A stretch of DNA of 64,000 bases from Segatella paludivivens DSM 17968 = JCM 13650 (GCF_000373185.1 NZ_KB890627.1:124001-188000); one strand, 5' to 3'. Shown: positions 1 through 8,787, counted from the stretch's first letter. Made by a program: numbers and translations. Notes: a model not told the origin generated them from the sequence alone.

Positions 1-1735
1 GTGAGTCTGATCCAAAATATTTATTTACATTGCCCTGAATACGAGCAGTCCAGTTATTTTGTGCTACATTATTGTTAGATAGTTCTCCGCCAAAAGGCAT
101 CTGGCTATCTTCATTAGGCTCAACTCCAAGTGACGTTTTTCTCAAATTTCCTGCATACCAGCTTTTTTCGCCATACCAACCTTCGATATTTGTATTTGTT
201 GTATTATAAGACATTATACCATTAAAAAACAACCAGTCTGTAGGATTGTAACGTAGGTTTACTGTAGCTTTCATACCGTTTTCTGTCTGTTTCTTATAAC
301 TATTGTCCAGCTCATTAAGTATATTGTAGCTCATTATGCCTTGAAGTCCAGAAGCAATTTTATTGTAAAAGAAATAAGATCCATCGTCATTGTATGCAGG
401 TAAAACCCTACTTGTGCGGTAAGCATAATCAATAGGAGAGATATCATCTTGATCATACTGCTTATTAGTGTGATATATATTCAACTGCATTGAAGCTTTG
501 ACCTTTTCAGTTATTGTAAAGTCTAGATTTGTTGAGGCTGTATATCTTTTATTTGTATTATTGTTTATGACATCATTATCGTCTGTATATCCCAATGATG
601 CGTAATATCTAAATTTGTCTGATCCACCAGAGATGTTGGCAGAGTGATCAGCTGAAAAAGAATCATTTGTCAATAGTTTAAACCAATCAGTGTTTTGTGT
701 TTCTGATTTCGCGACCGCTGTATTAAACTGATCTTGAGAATATGTTCCATTGTAGTATTTGTTGACTGCATCTTCATATCCAATATACGTCATATCATTA
801 GGGTATGAGTAATGCATACCTACAAGATATTTGGAAATGTCAGTGCGTTCTTGAGAATTCATAAGATCTATTTTTCGGTCAGAATATCTAGGTCTTCTTC
901 GGTAAGTTCCATTAAAGTTGTAAGATATAACCGGCTTTCCTGCACGTCCTTTTTTTGTTGTAACAACAATTACTCCATTAGCAGCTCGGGTTCCATAGAG
1001 AGCTGTAGCTGCAGCATCCTTTAATACATCAATACGGTCAATATCTTGAGGATTAATTCCTGATATGGCATTACCAATTCTATTTACATAGTCAGGATCG
1101 TTTATCACATCTGCTGATAAGTTTACAGGATCGCTTACGATTATACCGTCAACAACCCATAAAGGTTCACGATTTCCGATGAGGGTTGATGTTCCACGAA
1201 TACGTATTTTAGGTACAGCATTAACCTCAGAACTAGAACTTGTTACTACAAGATCAGGTATACGGCCTTGTAACATTTTGTCAAGGCTTGAAATACCAGG
1301 TCTATCAATTTGATTCATGTTTAAAGAGGTAACTGAACTTGTAAGATTTCTCTTGTCAATTTGTTGGTATCCTGTCACTACTACTTCTGCTGTCGTATGA
1401 CTATCGTCATCGTTCATTATAATTAGTGGTACTGATCCGTCTTTACCCACATTTTCTGTTACTGATTTACATCCTATGAATGAGCATATTACTTGCATGT
1501 GATTTGATCTTTTAACATGAAGTTCATAATGTCCCGTTTCATCTACAGATGTTCCTAATTTGGTGCCTGCAATTCTAATAGTAGCACCTACTAAGGGCTC
1601 TCCATTACTATAATTAACCCTGCCGCTTATTACAATATTTTCTTCTTTTGTCGTTTCTTGTGCATTAACATTGTTAGTTAGTAATGCAACAAAGAACATA
1701 ATCAGTAATAACGGAAACAATCTTTTTTTTCTCAT
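1..1735 (-). CDS. SusC/RagA-family TonB-linked outer-membrane receptor (partial, C-terminus outside window)
   Basis: This is an outer-membrane receptor of the SusC/RagA type, which imports glycans or peptides with energy from TonB. The frame is open from the ATG at 1735 to the left window edge, giving about 578 residues. It starts with a signal peptide of about 25 residues (charged MRKKR, hydrophobic stretch, then NVNAQ). A carboxypeptidase-regulatory-like beta-sandwich follows (VGATIRIAGTKLGTSVDETG), then the TonB-box region near residue 115 (EVVVTGYQQIDKRNLT). The plug domain carries the family signature ALYGTRAANGVIVVTTKKG near residue 245. The start of the beta-barrel is present and the rest lies outside the window. 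The SusD partner would be expected further left. A TAATTTTG promoter element lies at 1789-1796. The substrate cannot be told from this fragment. Confidence 0.93.
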   Translation of the reverse strand, partial: MRKKRLFPLLLIMFFVALLTNNVNAQETTKEENIVISGRVNYSNGEPLVGATIRIAGTKLGTSVDETGHYELHVKRSNHMQVICSFIGCKSVTENVGKDGSVPLIIMNDDDSHTTAEVVVTGYQQIDKRNLTSSVTSLNMNQIDRPGISSLDKMLQGRIPDLVVTSSSSEVNAVPKIRIRGTSTLIGNREPLWVVDGIIVSDPVNLSADVINDPDYVNRIGNAISGINPQDIDRIDVLKDAAATALYGTRAANGVIVVTTKKGRAGKPVISYNFNGTYRRRPRYSDRKIDLMNSQERTDISKYLVGMHYSYPNDMTYIGYEDAVNKYYNGTYSQDQFNTAVAKSETQNTDWFKLLTNDSFSADHSANISGGSDKFRYYASLGYTDDNDVINNNTNKRYTASTNLDFTITEKVKASMQLNIYHTNKQYDQDDISPIDYAYRTSRVLPAYNDDGSYFFYNKIASGLQGIMSYNILNELDNSYKKQTENGMKATVNLRYNPTDWLFFNGIMSYNTTNTNIEGWYGEKSWYAGNLRKTSLGVEPNEDSQMPFGGELSNNNVAQNNWTARIQGNVNKYFGSDS

Positions 1736-1788
1736 ACTAAATATGTTAGTGATAAATTCATAATTATGTATAATATTTGTATGGAGTG

Positions 1789-1796
1789 CAAAATTA
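1789..1796 (-). promoter_or_regulatory. -7 promoter element of the partial SusC gene
   Basis: The minus strand reads TAATTTTG, a full match to the Bacteroidota -7 element TAnnTTTG, 54 bp before the ATG. No clear TTTG -33 box is found 19-21 bp further upstream, so the promoter may be weak or activator-dependent. Confidence 0.5.
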
Positions 1797-2343
1797 ATCT
1801 TTTTTTTGTAATTATATCTTTTTCCTCGTTTTTTTGCATTAAATGTTTGAAAATATACGGTTTTTAGTGTTATTGTGTAACTTATATTATGGTTTTTAAT
1901 TACATTGTGTATATTCTATATGTGAAAACTAAATATCATAGTCGTTTATTATTTGTTTCAATTTAATGATGCTAATTATTATAATTTTGCATATCATTTT
2001 GCAAATTAGTTTGTCTCAATTTTTGATAAAACTATAAATTGCTACATGATTAATTGTCTCATTATTAATGGAATATGATAAGATTTAGTGCGTGAAGTTT
2101 AATATAGTTACTGAATTTCGGTAACTATTCCATGATGTATATTCACAAGTCAAACATGGAACTATTTAGTATTAATGCACGAACTATCATTTGTATATTC
2201 CGTTGTGTAATTGTTAGTTTTTTCAGTTATGCTAATATTAGTAATTGCGTGGAAAAAAATATTTTATTCATAACCAGCCAAATATAATAAGATAAATTCT
2301 AGTGAAATATAGGAATATATAATTATAGTTTGAATTTAGGGTA
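1797..2343. other. AT-rich intergenic region with a small dyad
   Basis: No gene was recognised here. The only structure I see is an 8-bp perfect inverted repeat (ATAGTTAC at 2104-2111 and GTAACTAT at 2121-2128, 9-nt loop). It has no T-run and could be an operator or chance. Confidence 0.5.
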
Positions 2344-2976
2344 TTAATATACCCCGTCTGGATTGTACTGTCTCCATCCACTATGTGCTTTAGGCTTTCC
2401 CACACCAAAGCAATATATTAGGGCTGACTTACTATCACGGTTGTTTGGATTAGAAACTATAACACCATATTCACCAACAGGTAGAGAGGACATTTCAATA
2501 TCGTAAGAGCTTTTACCATATTTCGACGCATGGAACGTCAAACTATTAAATTTGTTATTAGAACTTCCAAATACATCAGCTGTTGCAATCAATGCTTTAC
2601 GTGAGGAATGATGGACTTCAAACTGGAATACACGTATTACCGACATTGGATCTGATAAATTATCTGATGCCTTAGCTATAATATGAAGTTCTGTACTTTC
2701 AGGGACACGTGTTTTTGCACTTTTTCTAGGAACAACAATTTCGGTATTAATGGATCCAATACCAAACAGTACAAGACTGGCGCCTGCTTTTGAAGACATT
2801 GCCATATATTCTTTATCTAGTAGTTTTATATTATCGTTATACATAATATTAACTTCACCGATAAATTCGGGCTCTTGCGCAAGCATATAATTTGGATAGA
2901 GCAATGTAAGCATTAATAATATCTTTTTCATATTTTCTTTGAACATAAGTCCTTTTAAAGTGGCCGAATTTTTCAT
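2344..2976 (-). CDS. secreted protein of unknown function
   Basis: A protein of up to 210 residues that I do not recognise. Two starts are possible. The longest frame begins MKNSATLKG. The inner ATG at 2931 begins MKKILLMLTLL, a better signal peptide with a cleavage site near YMLAQ, so a 195-residue precursor is more likely. The mature part looks mostly beta-stranded, with charged turns and one cysteine near the C-terminus, and has no catalytic motif that I can identify. It stands alone between the tRNA-Lys gene, whose terminator ends just upstream, and a long spacer before the SusC gene. Export to the periplasm or cell surface is inferred from the signal peptide only. Confidence 0.65.
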   Translation of the reverse strand: MKNSATLKGLMFKENMKKILLMLTLLYPNYMLAQEPEFIGEVNIMYNDNIKLLDKEYMAMSSKAGASLVLFGIGSINTEIVVPRKSAKTRVPESTELHIIAKASDNLSDPMSVIRVFQFEVHHSSRKALIATADVFGSSNNKFNSLTFHASKYGKSSYDIEMSSLPVGEYGVIVSNPNNRDSKSALIYCFGVGKPKAHSGWRQYNPDGVY

Positions 2977-3002
2977 GTGTTTATTTTAAATGTCAATATA
3001 AC

Positions 3003-3039
3003 AAAAAAGGACTATTTGTAAAAAATAGTCCTTTGCTTT
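3003..3039 (-). terminator. intrinsic terminator of tRNA-Lys
   Basis: There is a perfect 12-bp stem (AAAGGACTATTT at 3006-3017 paired with 3023-3034) and a 5-nt loop. On the minus strand a T-run follows, a few bases after the tRNA 3' end. Confidence 0.85.
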
Positions 3040-3042
3040 TTG

Positions 3043-3115
3043 TGATCCGCATGGGGCTCGAACCCATGACCCCAACATTAAAAGTGTTGTGCTCTACCAG
3101 CTGAGCTAGCGGATC
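3043..3115 (-). tRNA. tRNA-Lys (anticodon TTT)
   Basis: A 73-nt cloverleaf. The acceptor stem is GATCCGC paired with GCGGATC, with discriminator A and no encoded CCA. The D-arm contains AGCTCAGCTGGTAGAGC, the anticodon loop is CTTTTAA (anticodon TTT, lysine), and the T-arm contains GGTTCGAGCCC. A strong terminator follows directly. Confidence 0.96.
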
Positions 3116-3220
3116 AATCATCTTCCTGTTTGAAAGCGAGTGCAAAGGTAAATAAATTTATTGAAACAGAAAAAATATTGATGAATAATATTCTCTATTT
3201 AACTTATTTAAACAATTGAG

Positions 3221-4324
3221 CTACTCTTCTGATTCCGTATTAGGGGATATTTCTTTCGCCTTATGTTCTTTAGTTACATATCTCTGCCAGTAGGCTATTA
3301 ATAATGTTGTAAGAGGTAGGGCGATGATTAGACCGATGAATCCTAACAATGCACCCCATATTGATAATGAAAGTAATAGTATCGCTGGGTTTAATCCCAT
3401 AGCCTTACCCATTATCCTAGGAGTTATTATCATATCTGTTATAGCCTGAATTACTACAAACAGTCCTAAAGCCATACCAAAGATAACCCAGAAGTTCTGT
3501 CCGGTGTCAGCAGCTTTGAGCATTGCAAGGAATGCTGTAGGGATTAAGGCAAAGGTATGAAGATAAGGTACTAAATCCAAAATGCCTATAAGAATTCCTA
3601 AACCTATTGCCATAGGGAAGTCTATGATTGAGAAACCAATACAGAACATAATTCCCATGCATAAAGCTACTGTTCCCTGACCACGTATGTAATTGTTAAG
3701 TTCGCGCTTAACATCTTGCATAAGCTCTTTCCAGAATGGGCGATTCTTGTTTGGGAAGATACGTATCCAGTTGGTTGTGAGATATTCGTAGTCATGAAGT
3801 ATGAAAAACATATATAATAAGGTAATCAAAGAAGCAATGATGCTTATTATGATATTTGCTGTTTGACCAACAAAGGCAAATACTTTAGGCATAGCTGTTT
3901 TCACAGCATCGCCGAAGTCCTTGCTATTGAATATCTTTTTAAGTTGTGTTTGGTTGTCTTCTATCCAACGTGAAATGAGCGCAGTGATGTTATTGGTATG
4001 TGTCGTGTCGTGTACCCAACGTGTTATGACGCCTCCAAGTTTATCAAATTGCTCAATCATTGGCGGAATTATGAGATAAATGATTCCACCGATGACGCAA
4101 CATAGAATCAACATTGTGATGATGATGCTTATTGCGCGTACACGTATGTGCAGTCTTTTTTCTATAAACTGCACCGTTGGATAAATAAGGTATGCCAGAA
4201 GCCATGCCACGAAAAATGGCAGTAGAACTCCACTAAGGTAGTTTACTAGCAGTAATACTGCAATTATCAGCAGACCAGTTCCTGTCCATCGGATGAAACG
4301 GTCAAAAGTAATTTCTTTACCCAT
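3221..4324 (-). CDS. AI-2E family transporter (PF01594-type membrane permease)
   Basis: A 367-residue integral inner-membrane protein with the layout of the AI-2E/YdiK/PerM permeases. Two hydrophobic helices lie at the N-terminus (about residues 12-48), another at about 60-88. A long soluble stretch follows (about 90-150), then a run of helices to about residue 345. Family hallmarks are the conserved stretch around [13 protein letters not shown] and the later [21 protein letters not shown]. Members are proposed exporters of small molecules, or in some cases Na+/H+ antiporters; the substrate here is unknown. Its ATG overlaps the 3' end of tdk by 8 bp, so the two are almost certainly cotranscribed, although no functional link is obvious. 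The C-terminal tail is charged and cytosolic. Confidence 0.88.
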   Translation of the reverse strand: MGKEITFDRFIRWTGTGLLIIAVLLLVNYLSGVLLPFFVAWLLAYLIYPTVQFIEKRLHIRVRAISIIITMLILCCVIGGIIYLIIPPMIEQFDKLGGVITRWVHDTTHTNNITALISRWIEDNQTQLKKIFNSKDFGDAVKTAMPKVFAFVGQTANIIISIIASLITLLYMFFILHDYEYLTTNWIRIFPNKNRPFWKELMQDVKRELNNYIRGQGTVALCMGIMFCIGFSIIDFPMAIGLGILIGILDLVPYLHTFALIPTAFLAMLKAADTGQNFWVIFGMALGLFVVIQAITDMIITPRIMGKAMGLNPAILLLSLSIWGALLGFIGLIIALPLTTLLIAYWQRYVTKEHKAKEISPNTESEE

Positions 4325-4910
4325 GATTTATTTTTTCTTCTTTTATAGCCTTTTGATAGCAATCTCTACATAAAGGCTCATATTCTTCCTTTTCACCTAA
4401 CATGACACGATGGTCATTGTTTACCAGTCGATGGCTGACGTATGCCAATGAACCGCATTTTACACATATTGCATGTACTTTTGTAACTTCGTCGGCTATA
4501 GCGCAAAGGGCAGGGATAGGACCGAATGGAGCACCTTTGTAGTCCATGTCCAAACCAGCTATGATAACTCTAACGCCACGATTAGCAAGTTGATTGCATA
4601 CATCAACAAGTCCGTCGTCAAGGAATTGCGCTTCATCTATACCAACAACGTCTATGTCTGAAGCCAATAGAAGTATTGAGCCTGATGAATCGATAGGTGT
4701 AGAATGGATGACATTTTGATCGTGACTCACTACGTCTTCTTCTGAAAAACGTGTGTCAATTGCCGGTTTGAAGATTTCAACCTTCTGTTTGGCAAATTTT
4801 GCTCGCTTCATTCTACGAATCAGTTCTTCTGTTTTCCCAGAGAACATTGAACCACACACCACCTCAATTCGTCCTGGGCGATGTGATTCTCCTGTTAAAT
4901 TTTCAGTCAT
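4317..4910 (-). CDS. tdk: thymidine kinase (type II)
   Basis: Thymidine kinase phosphorylates thymidine to dTMP with ATP in pyrimidine salvage. The 197-residue product has the P-loop GSMFSGKT (residues 20-27), the catalytic glutamate in GIDEAQF (E93), and two CxxC pairs of the structural zinc site (C149/C152 and C181/C184). The length matches type II enzymes. I chose the ATG at 4910. A longer frame would begin at a TTG at 4931, but that codon lies upstream of a full promoter whose -7 box (4918-4925) ends 8 bp before this ATG. The transcript therefore has almost no leader. Upstream are three tandem 75-bp repeats that copy the promoter region. The gene overlaps the AI-2E-type permease downstream. 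Confidence 0.95.
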   Translation of the reverse strand: MTENLTGESHRPGRIEVVCGSMFSGKTEELIRRMKRAKFAKQKVEIFKPAIDTRFSEEDVVSHDQNVIHSTPIDSSGSILLLASDIDVVGIDEAQFLDDGLVDVCNQLANRGVRVIIAGLDMDYKGAPFGPIPALCAIADEVTKVHAICVKCGSLAYVSHRLVNNDHRVMLGEKEEYEPLCRDCYQKAIKEEKINHG

Positions 4911-4917
4911 AATACTG

Positions 4918-4948
4918 CAAAGATAGTGCAAATCTTGTAGAGAACAAA
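4918..4948 (-). promoter_or_regulatory. tdk promoter
   Basis: The minus strand has TTTG (4945-4948), a 19-bp spacer, and TATCTTTG (4918-4925), a perfect match to the Bacteroidota promoter. Transcription should start within a few bases of the ATG at 4910. Confidence 0.85.
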
Positions 4949-5157
4949 ATGAATTTATTCATTTTTTATCTCAAGATGCCGCCTATTTTATCAAAAGATA
5001 GTGCAAATCTTGTAGAGAACAAAATGAATTTATTCATTTTTTATCTCAAGACGCCGCCTATTTTATTTAAAGATAGTGCAAATCTAGTAGAGAACAAAAT
5101 GAATTTATTCATTTTTTATCTCAAGACACCACCTATTTTATTTAAAGATAGTGCAAA
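4921..5157. repeat. three tandem 75-bp repeats upstream of tdk
   Basis: Units are 4921-4995, 4996-5070 and 5071-5145, with a partial fourth to 5157. Neighbouring units differ at about three positions each. Every unit holds a -33-like TTTTG, a near -7 box (TATCTTTG only next to tdk; TATCTTTT or TATCTTTA in the others) and an 8-bp hairpin (AAAATGAA, 4-nt loop, TTCATTTT). Because 75 is divisible by 3 the repeats leave an 82-codon frame open on the + strand, but I do not consider it a gene. Confidence 0.95.
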
Positions 5158-5357
5158 AAGCCACTATAATGCAATGGATGATGCAATTACTTGTTAATTC
5201 AGAGTGCTCTATGATTGTAAATACTGTAATATAATTAATGTAGCTCAAATATATATAATTATGTAACTCAGATTTGTAGCTTTTGGCTATATTTCGTTGT
5301 GGTTTCACTTTTTTTTAGTGCAAACGTTTTAAAAATTGCAAAGAAATGACAAGTTAT

Positions 5358-5388
5358 TTTGCATTTGGGCTTTTATTGTATATATTTG
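5358..5388 (+). promoter_or_regulatory. rsmI promoter
   Basis: TTTG (5358-5361), 19-bp spacer, TATATTTG (5381-5388). The start ATG at 5398 is 10 bp beyond the -7 box, so the mRNA leader is only a few bases long. Confidence 0.85.
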
Positions 5389-5397
5389 TGATTGATT

Positions 5398-6108
5398 ATG
5401 GGAATACTATATATTGTACCTACTCCGGTGGGAAATATGGAAGACATGACCTTGAGGGCCATGCGCATATTAAAAGAGGCAGATTTAGTGCTTGCGGAGG
5501 ATACGAGAACATCGGGTCTTCTTTTAAAGCATTTTGAGATAAAAAATCACCTAATGTCACACCATAAGTTTAACGAACATGGTACTGCATCGGGAATTGT
5601 TGAGCGTTTGAAAGCTGGACAAATCATTGCTTTGGTCAGTGATGCCGGCACACCAGGGATAAGCGATCCTGGTTTTTTTCTCGCGCGTGAGGCTGCAAAC
5701 GCAGGTATTACCGTACAGACTTTGCCTGGTGCTACGGCATGTATTCCGGCAATAGTTTCATCGGGACTACCATGTGATAGATTCTGTTTTGAAGGGTTCC
5801 TACCACAAAAGAAAGGCCGTCAAACTCATTTGTTGTCTTTGCAGACAGAGAGCAGAACGATGATTTTCTATGAATCGCCATATCGTTTAGTAAAAACATT
5901 GACGCAGTTTGCTGAAGTTTTCGGAGAAGACAGACAGGTGAGTGTGGCAAGAGAAATATCAAAACTACATGAGGAACATGTAAGAGGAACCTTGAAAGAG
6001 GTGATTGGACATTTTACCGAAACAGAACCACGAGGTGAAATCGTGATTGTGCTTGCCGGTTTAAATGAGAAAAAAGATAAGAAACTTAAAAGGGAGATTA
6101 AATCATGA
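5398..6108 (+). CDS. rsmI: 16S rRNA (cytidine-1402-2'-O)-methyltransferase
   Basis: RsmI methylates the 2'-OH of C1402 in 16S rRNA in the decoding centre, using S-adenosylmethionine. The 236-residue product opens with the typical GILYIVPTPVGNMEDMTLRA. It has the SAM-binding stretch LVSDAGTPGISDPG, the central GLPCDRFCFEGFLP, and the C-terminal EISKLHEEHVRGTLKEV, all hallmarks of this tetrapyrrole-methylase-fold family. The ATG at 5398 is chosen over a TTG two codons upstream because it gives the canonical N-terminus and sits just after the promoter. The stop overlaps the next gene by 4 bp (ATGA), so the two are translationally coupled. Confidence 0.95.
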   Translation: MGILYIVPTPVGNMEDMTLRAMRILKEADLVLAEDTRTSGLLLKHFEIKNHLMSHHKFNEHGTASGIVERLKAGQIIALVSDAGTPGISDPGFFLAREAANAGITVQTLPGATACIPAIVSSGLPCDRFCFEGFLPQKKGRQTHLLSLQTESRTMIFYESPYRLVKTLTQFAEVFGEDRQVSVAREISKLHEEHVRGTLKEVIGHFTETEPRGEIVIVLAGLNEKKDKKLKREIKS

Positions 6109-6959
6109 AAAAGTTATTGTTTGTAACTGTTGGTGCGTTGTTGCTGACTTTTACTAGTTGTAAACAAGATAAGACGAAGGTTAATCTTGAAAAGGTTGAG
6201 CAAAGTGACTCTCTACAGAGTATCATTTCTCAAAAGGATAGTGACATCAATGATATGATGGGCACAATGAATGAAATCCAAGAGGGTTTCAGACAGATTA
6301 ACGAGGCTGAGAACCGAGTTGATATTGTGAAGGATGGTGAAGGTGCTGACAAAAAGAGCCAGTTGAGACAGAATATAAAGTTTATTTCTGCAACTATGCA
6401 GAAGAATCGCGAGCTTATTGGTAAGTTGCGTCAGCGTCTAGCTAACAGTAGTTTGAAGGGTACACAGCTCAAGGCTACTATTGATAATCTTGTCAAGCAG
6501 CTTGATGAGAAAGATCAGCAGTTGCAGCAGTTGAGAGCAGAACTTGATGCAAAGGATATTCATATTTCTGAACTTGACGAAACTATTAACAATTTGAATA
6601 CCAATGTAAGCAATCTCACTACTGCTAATACTCAGAATACTCAGACTATTAACAGTCAGGATGCTCAGTTGAATACTGCTTGGTATGTATTCGGAACAAA
6701 GAATGAGTTGAAGGAGCAGAGAATCGTTGAAGGAGGTAAAGTTCTTCAGGCAAACTTCAATAAGAATTATTTTACGAAGATTGATATTCGTGTAGACAAG
6801 AGTATAAAACTGTATTCTAAGTCTGTTAAGATTATGACATTGCATCCGTCAAGCAGTTACACGCTTACACGTGACGCAAATAAGCAATATGAGTTAACAA
6901 TTACTAATCCTCAGATTTTCTGGAGTACAAGTAAATATCTTGTCATTCAGGTTAAGTAA
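6105..6959 (+). CDS. coiled-coil lipoprotein of unknown function
   Basis: A 284-residue predicted lipoprotein. The N-terminus MKKLLFVTVGALLLTFTSC is a lipoprotein signal with the acylated cysteine at residue 19. Residues of about 45-75 and 95-195 are rich in Q, L, E and N in heptad-like order (for example KQLDEKDQQLQQLRAEL) and should form long coiled coils. The C-terminal 90 residues look beta-rich and contain NELKEQRIVEGG, a pattern I associate with Bacteroidales hypothetical lipoproteins. The start overlaps the stop of rsmI by 4 bp, and a strong terminator follows. Location in the periplasm, anchored to a membrane, is inferred from the lipobox. I see no enzymatic motif. Confidence 0.8.
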   Translation: MKKLLFVTVGALLLTFTSCKQDKTKVNLEKVEQSDSLQSIISQKDSDINDMMGTMNEIQEGFRQINEAENRVDIVKDGEGADKKSQLRQNIKFISATMQKNRELIGKLRQRLANSSLKGTQLKATIDNLVKQLDEKDQQLQQLRAELDAKDIHISELDETINNLNTNVSNLTTANTQNTQTINSQDAQLNTAWYVFGTKNELKEQRIVEGGKVLQANFNKNYFTKIDIRVDKSIKLYSKSVKIMTLHPSSSYTLTRDANKQYELTITNPQIFWSTSKYLVIQVK

Positions 6960-6980
6960 AGGTGACGATGGATAAAAAAT

Positions 6981-7022
6981 AAAAAGCAGGAATGGAGTTG
7001 TAACTCTGTTCCTGCTTTTTTT
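6981..7022. terminator. bidirectional intrinsic terminator
   Basis: AAAAAGCAGGAA is matched by TTCCTGCTTTTT around a GGAGTTGTAACTC inner hairpin. A-run and T-run on both sides serve the lipoprotein gene on + and tadA on -. Confidence 0.9.
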
Positions 7023-7470
7023 ATCTTACTTTCTTAAAAAAGTTCTGCATTATTTCTCTGCATTCATCTTCAATAACTCCAGATGTAACAGTTGCCTTTG
7101 GATGAAGTGCTTTTGGTGCAATCCTTGTATATCCGCGTTTTTCATCTGGAGCACCATATACCACTCTGCTAATCTGTGCCCAACCAATGGCACCGGCACA
7201 CATTGTACATGGTTCTACCGTCACATAGAGTGTGCAGTCACAAAGGTATTTGCCTCCTAACATGTCAGCAGCTGATGTTATTGCCTGCATCTCAGCATGT
7301 GCCGTAACATCGTGAAGTGTTTCTGTTAGATTGTGAGCACGGCTTATGATACGGTCGTTGCAAACTATCACAGCTCCGATAGGAATTTCGTTGGCTGCTG
7401 CTGCAAGTTGTGCTTCAGCCAAAGCCTTGCGCATATAGAATTCGTCTTTCTTTATTTGATCTTCATTCAT
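7021..7470 (-). CDS. tadA: tRNA-specific adenosine-34 deaminase / nucleoside deaminase
   Basis: A zinc-dependent deaminase of 149 residues. It most likely converts adenosine-34 of tRNA-Arg(ACG) to inosine. The catalytic motif HAEMQAI (H58, E60) and the zinc ligands in PCTMC (C88, C91) are intact. The N-terminal FYMRKALAEAQLAAAANEIPIGAVIV is typical of TadA and related guanine deaminases. The name tadA rests on length and general pattern; a guanine deaminase role cannot be excluded by eye. The ATG at 7470 lies 6 bp from a TAACTTTG element (minus strand, 7476-7483), again a very short leader. The 3' end runs into a terminator shared with the convergent lipoprotein gene. Confidence 0.88.
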   Translation of the reverse strand: MNEDQIKKDEFYMRKALAEAQLAAAANEIPIGAVIVCNDRIISRAHNLTETLHDVTAHAEMQAITSAADMLGGKYLCDCTLYVTVEPCTMCAGAIGWAQISRVVYGAPDEKRGYTRIAPKALHPKATVTSGVIEDECREIMQNFFKKVR

Positions 7471-7502
7471 GCTTGCAAAGTTATTAAATTTATAATAAAT
7501 AA

Positions 7503-7533
7503 TTTGATGTGTGGAATAAAAATTGTACTTTTG
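7503..7533 (+). promoter_or_regulatory. promoter of the yraN-birA-pyrH genes
   Basis: TTTG (7503-7506), 19-bp spacer, TACTTTTG (7526-7533); yraN starts 44 bp downstream at 7577. Confidence 0.8.
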
Positions 7534-7576
7534 TGTCTGTAAAGACTACGTTTGTCTTACATAGAAAATATAATAA

Positions 7577-7966
7577 ATGGCAGTTCATAATGATTTAGGT
7601 AAATGGGGGGAGGACTATGCCGCCGAATACTTGCTGAAAAGAGGTTATGAAGTTATCAGCAGAGATTGGCGACTTGGTAAACGTGATATTGATATCGTGG
7701 CCCGCACGGAAGACGGAATGACTGTGGTGTTTGTAGAGGTTAAAACTCGTGCAACAGATGTCATCGTGAGTCCAGAAGATGCCGTAGACGAAAAGAAAAT
7801 AAGAAGTATCGGCTGGGCTGCCAACGCTTACGTTAAGGAGTTTCAAATATATGATGATATTAGATTTGACATCATCACAATAGTTGGGACAAAGCCGCAA
7901 GATGCAAGCTTAGAACATATTATCGATGCGTTTAATCCTGTGTTAGCGATGAACGGTAATCATTAG
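7577..7966 (+). CDS. YraN/UPF0102 family endonuclease-fold protein
   Basis: A 129-residue protein of the UPF0102 (YraN) family, which has the fold of restriction/Holliday-junction nucleases. The family signature is visible: LGKWGEDYAAEYLLKRGY near the N-terminus, then RDIDIVARTEDG and VVFVEVKTR, whose E, D and K residues form the usual PD-(D/E)xK-like site. The true cellular function of the family is not settled; a role in DNA processing is inferred from fold only. It begins a short + strand operon, with birA 19 bp downstream. A full promoter lies 44 bp upstream. Confidence 0.9.
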   Translation: MAVHNDLGKWGEDYAAEYLLKRGYEVISRDWRLGKRDIDIVARTEDGMTVVFVEVKTRATDVIVSPEDAVDEKKIRSIGWAANAYVKEFQIYDDIRFDIITIVGTKPQDASLEHIIDAFNPVLAMNGNH

Positions 7967-7985
7967 AATTTATTCATTATTATAT

Positions 7986-8756
7986 ATGTGGTGCTTTAAT
8001 AGAAATAAAAAGAAAACAGTTAAACCTAATATCATTTGGCTTGACGAAACTGATTCTACAAATAACTATCTGAAGAATTATGTTCCTGCTTCTGATGAAA
8101 AAATAAGTGTTGTTGTTGCCGATTATCAGAAATCTGGTAGGGGACAAGGTGACAATACATGGGAGAGTGAAGGTGGTAAAAACCTCTTATTCAGTATTTT
8201 GGTTCATCCAGTTATGGTTCCAGTACATTGTCAATTTCTGCTTTCAATGGCAGAAGCTCTAGCAGTGAAAGAAACTTTGGATAAATACACTGATGGAATA
8301 ACTTTGAAGTGGCCTAATGACATATATTGGAATGATAAGAAGATTGGTGGCACACTTATAGAAACTACTCTAGGTGGTGGACATATAAAGAACTGTATTT
8401 TCGGTACAGGTATTGATGTTAATCAGACGGAGTTTAAAAGTAGTGCGCCTAATCCTGTTTCATTGAAAAACATTTTAGGTAATGATATAGACAGGAAAAA
8501 ACTTATGGATGAAATAGTTGATTCATTCACAAAGTATTATGCAATGATAGAGAATGGACAGTATGGTGACATCTCTGCTTTATATCATTTGGCATTATAT
8601 CGTAGGCATGGTTTCTTTAAGTATCGTGATAAGAGTACTGATGAAGTTTTTGATGCAGCGATAATTGAAGTGGGAGATGATGGAACTTTAGTTGTTAGAG
8701 ACAGAAATGGCATGATCAGTGAATATCGTTTCAAGGAGATTGAAACGGTGTTGTAA
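7986..8756 (+). CDS. birA: biotin--[acetyl-CoA-carboxylase] ligase
   Basis: This enzyme makes biotinyl-AMP and transfers biotin to carboxylase carrier proteins. The 256-residue product has the class II ligase core only: LDETDSTNNYLKNY at the N-terminus, the biotinyl-AMP binding loop KSGRGQGDNTWESEGGKNL (the GRGQ pattern, about residues 55-73), and KWPNDIYWNDKKIGGTLIET with the catalytic lysine (about residues 102-121). There is no N-terminal helix-turn-helix, so it is a group I enzyme without repressor function. It sits 19 bp after yraN and 31 bp before pyrH, probably in one operon. Confidence 0.95.
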   Translation: MWCFNRNKKKTVKPNIIWLDETDSTNNYLKNYVPASDEKISVVVADYQKSGRGQGDNTWESEGGKNLLFSILVHPVMVPVHCQFLLSMAEALAVKETLDKYTDGITLKWPNDIYWNDKKIGGTLIETTLGGGHIKNCIFGTGIDVNQTEFKSSAPNPVSLKNILGNDIDRKKLMDEIVDSFTKYYAMIENGQYGDISALYHLALYRRHGFFKYRDKSTDEVFDAAIIEVGDDGTLVVRDRNGMISEYRFKEIETVL

Positions 8757-8787
8757 GCAAGTATACAAAATAAACAAATAATATATT

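Noticed and set aside
2104..2128. Terminator or operator at an 8-bp dyad in the 1.8-2.3 kb spacer
   Set aside because: There is no T-run, no adjacent promoter and very AT-rich context. It is kept only as a remark in the spacer entry.
4921..5157. CRISPR-like array
   Set aside because: The units are contiguous tandem repeats without unique spacers and there are no cas genes in the window.
4949..5197. 82-codon + strand frame with a 25-residue repeat (MNLFIFYLK...)
   Set aside because: It exists only because the 75-bp repeat is divisible by three. The repeats match the tdk promoter on the other strand, and there is no promoter or start signal of its own.
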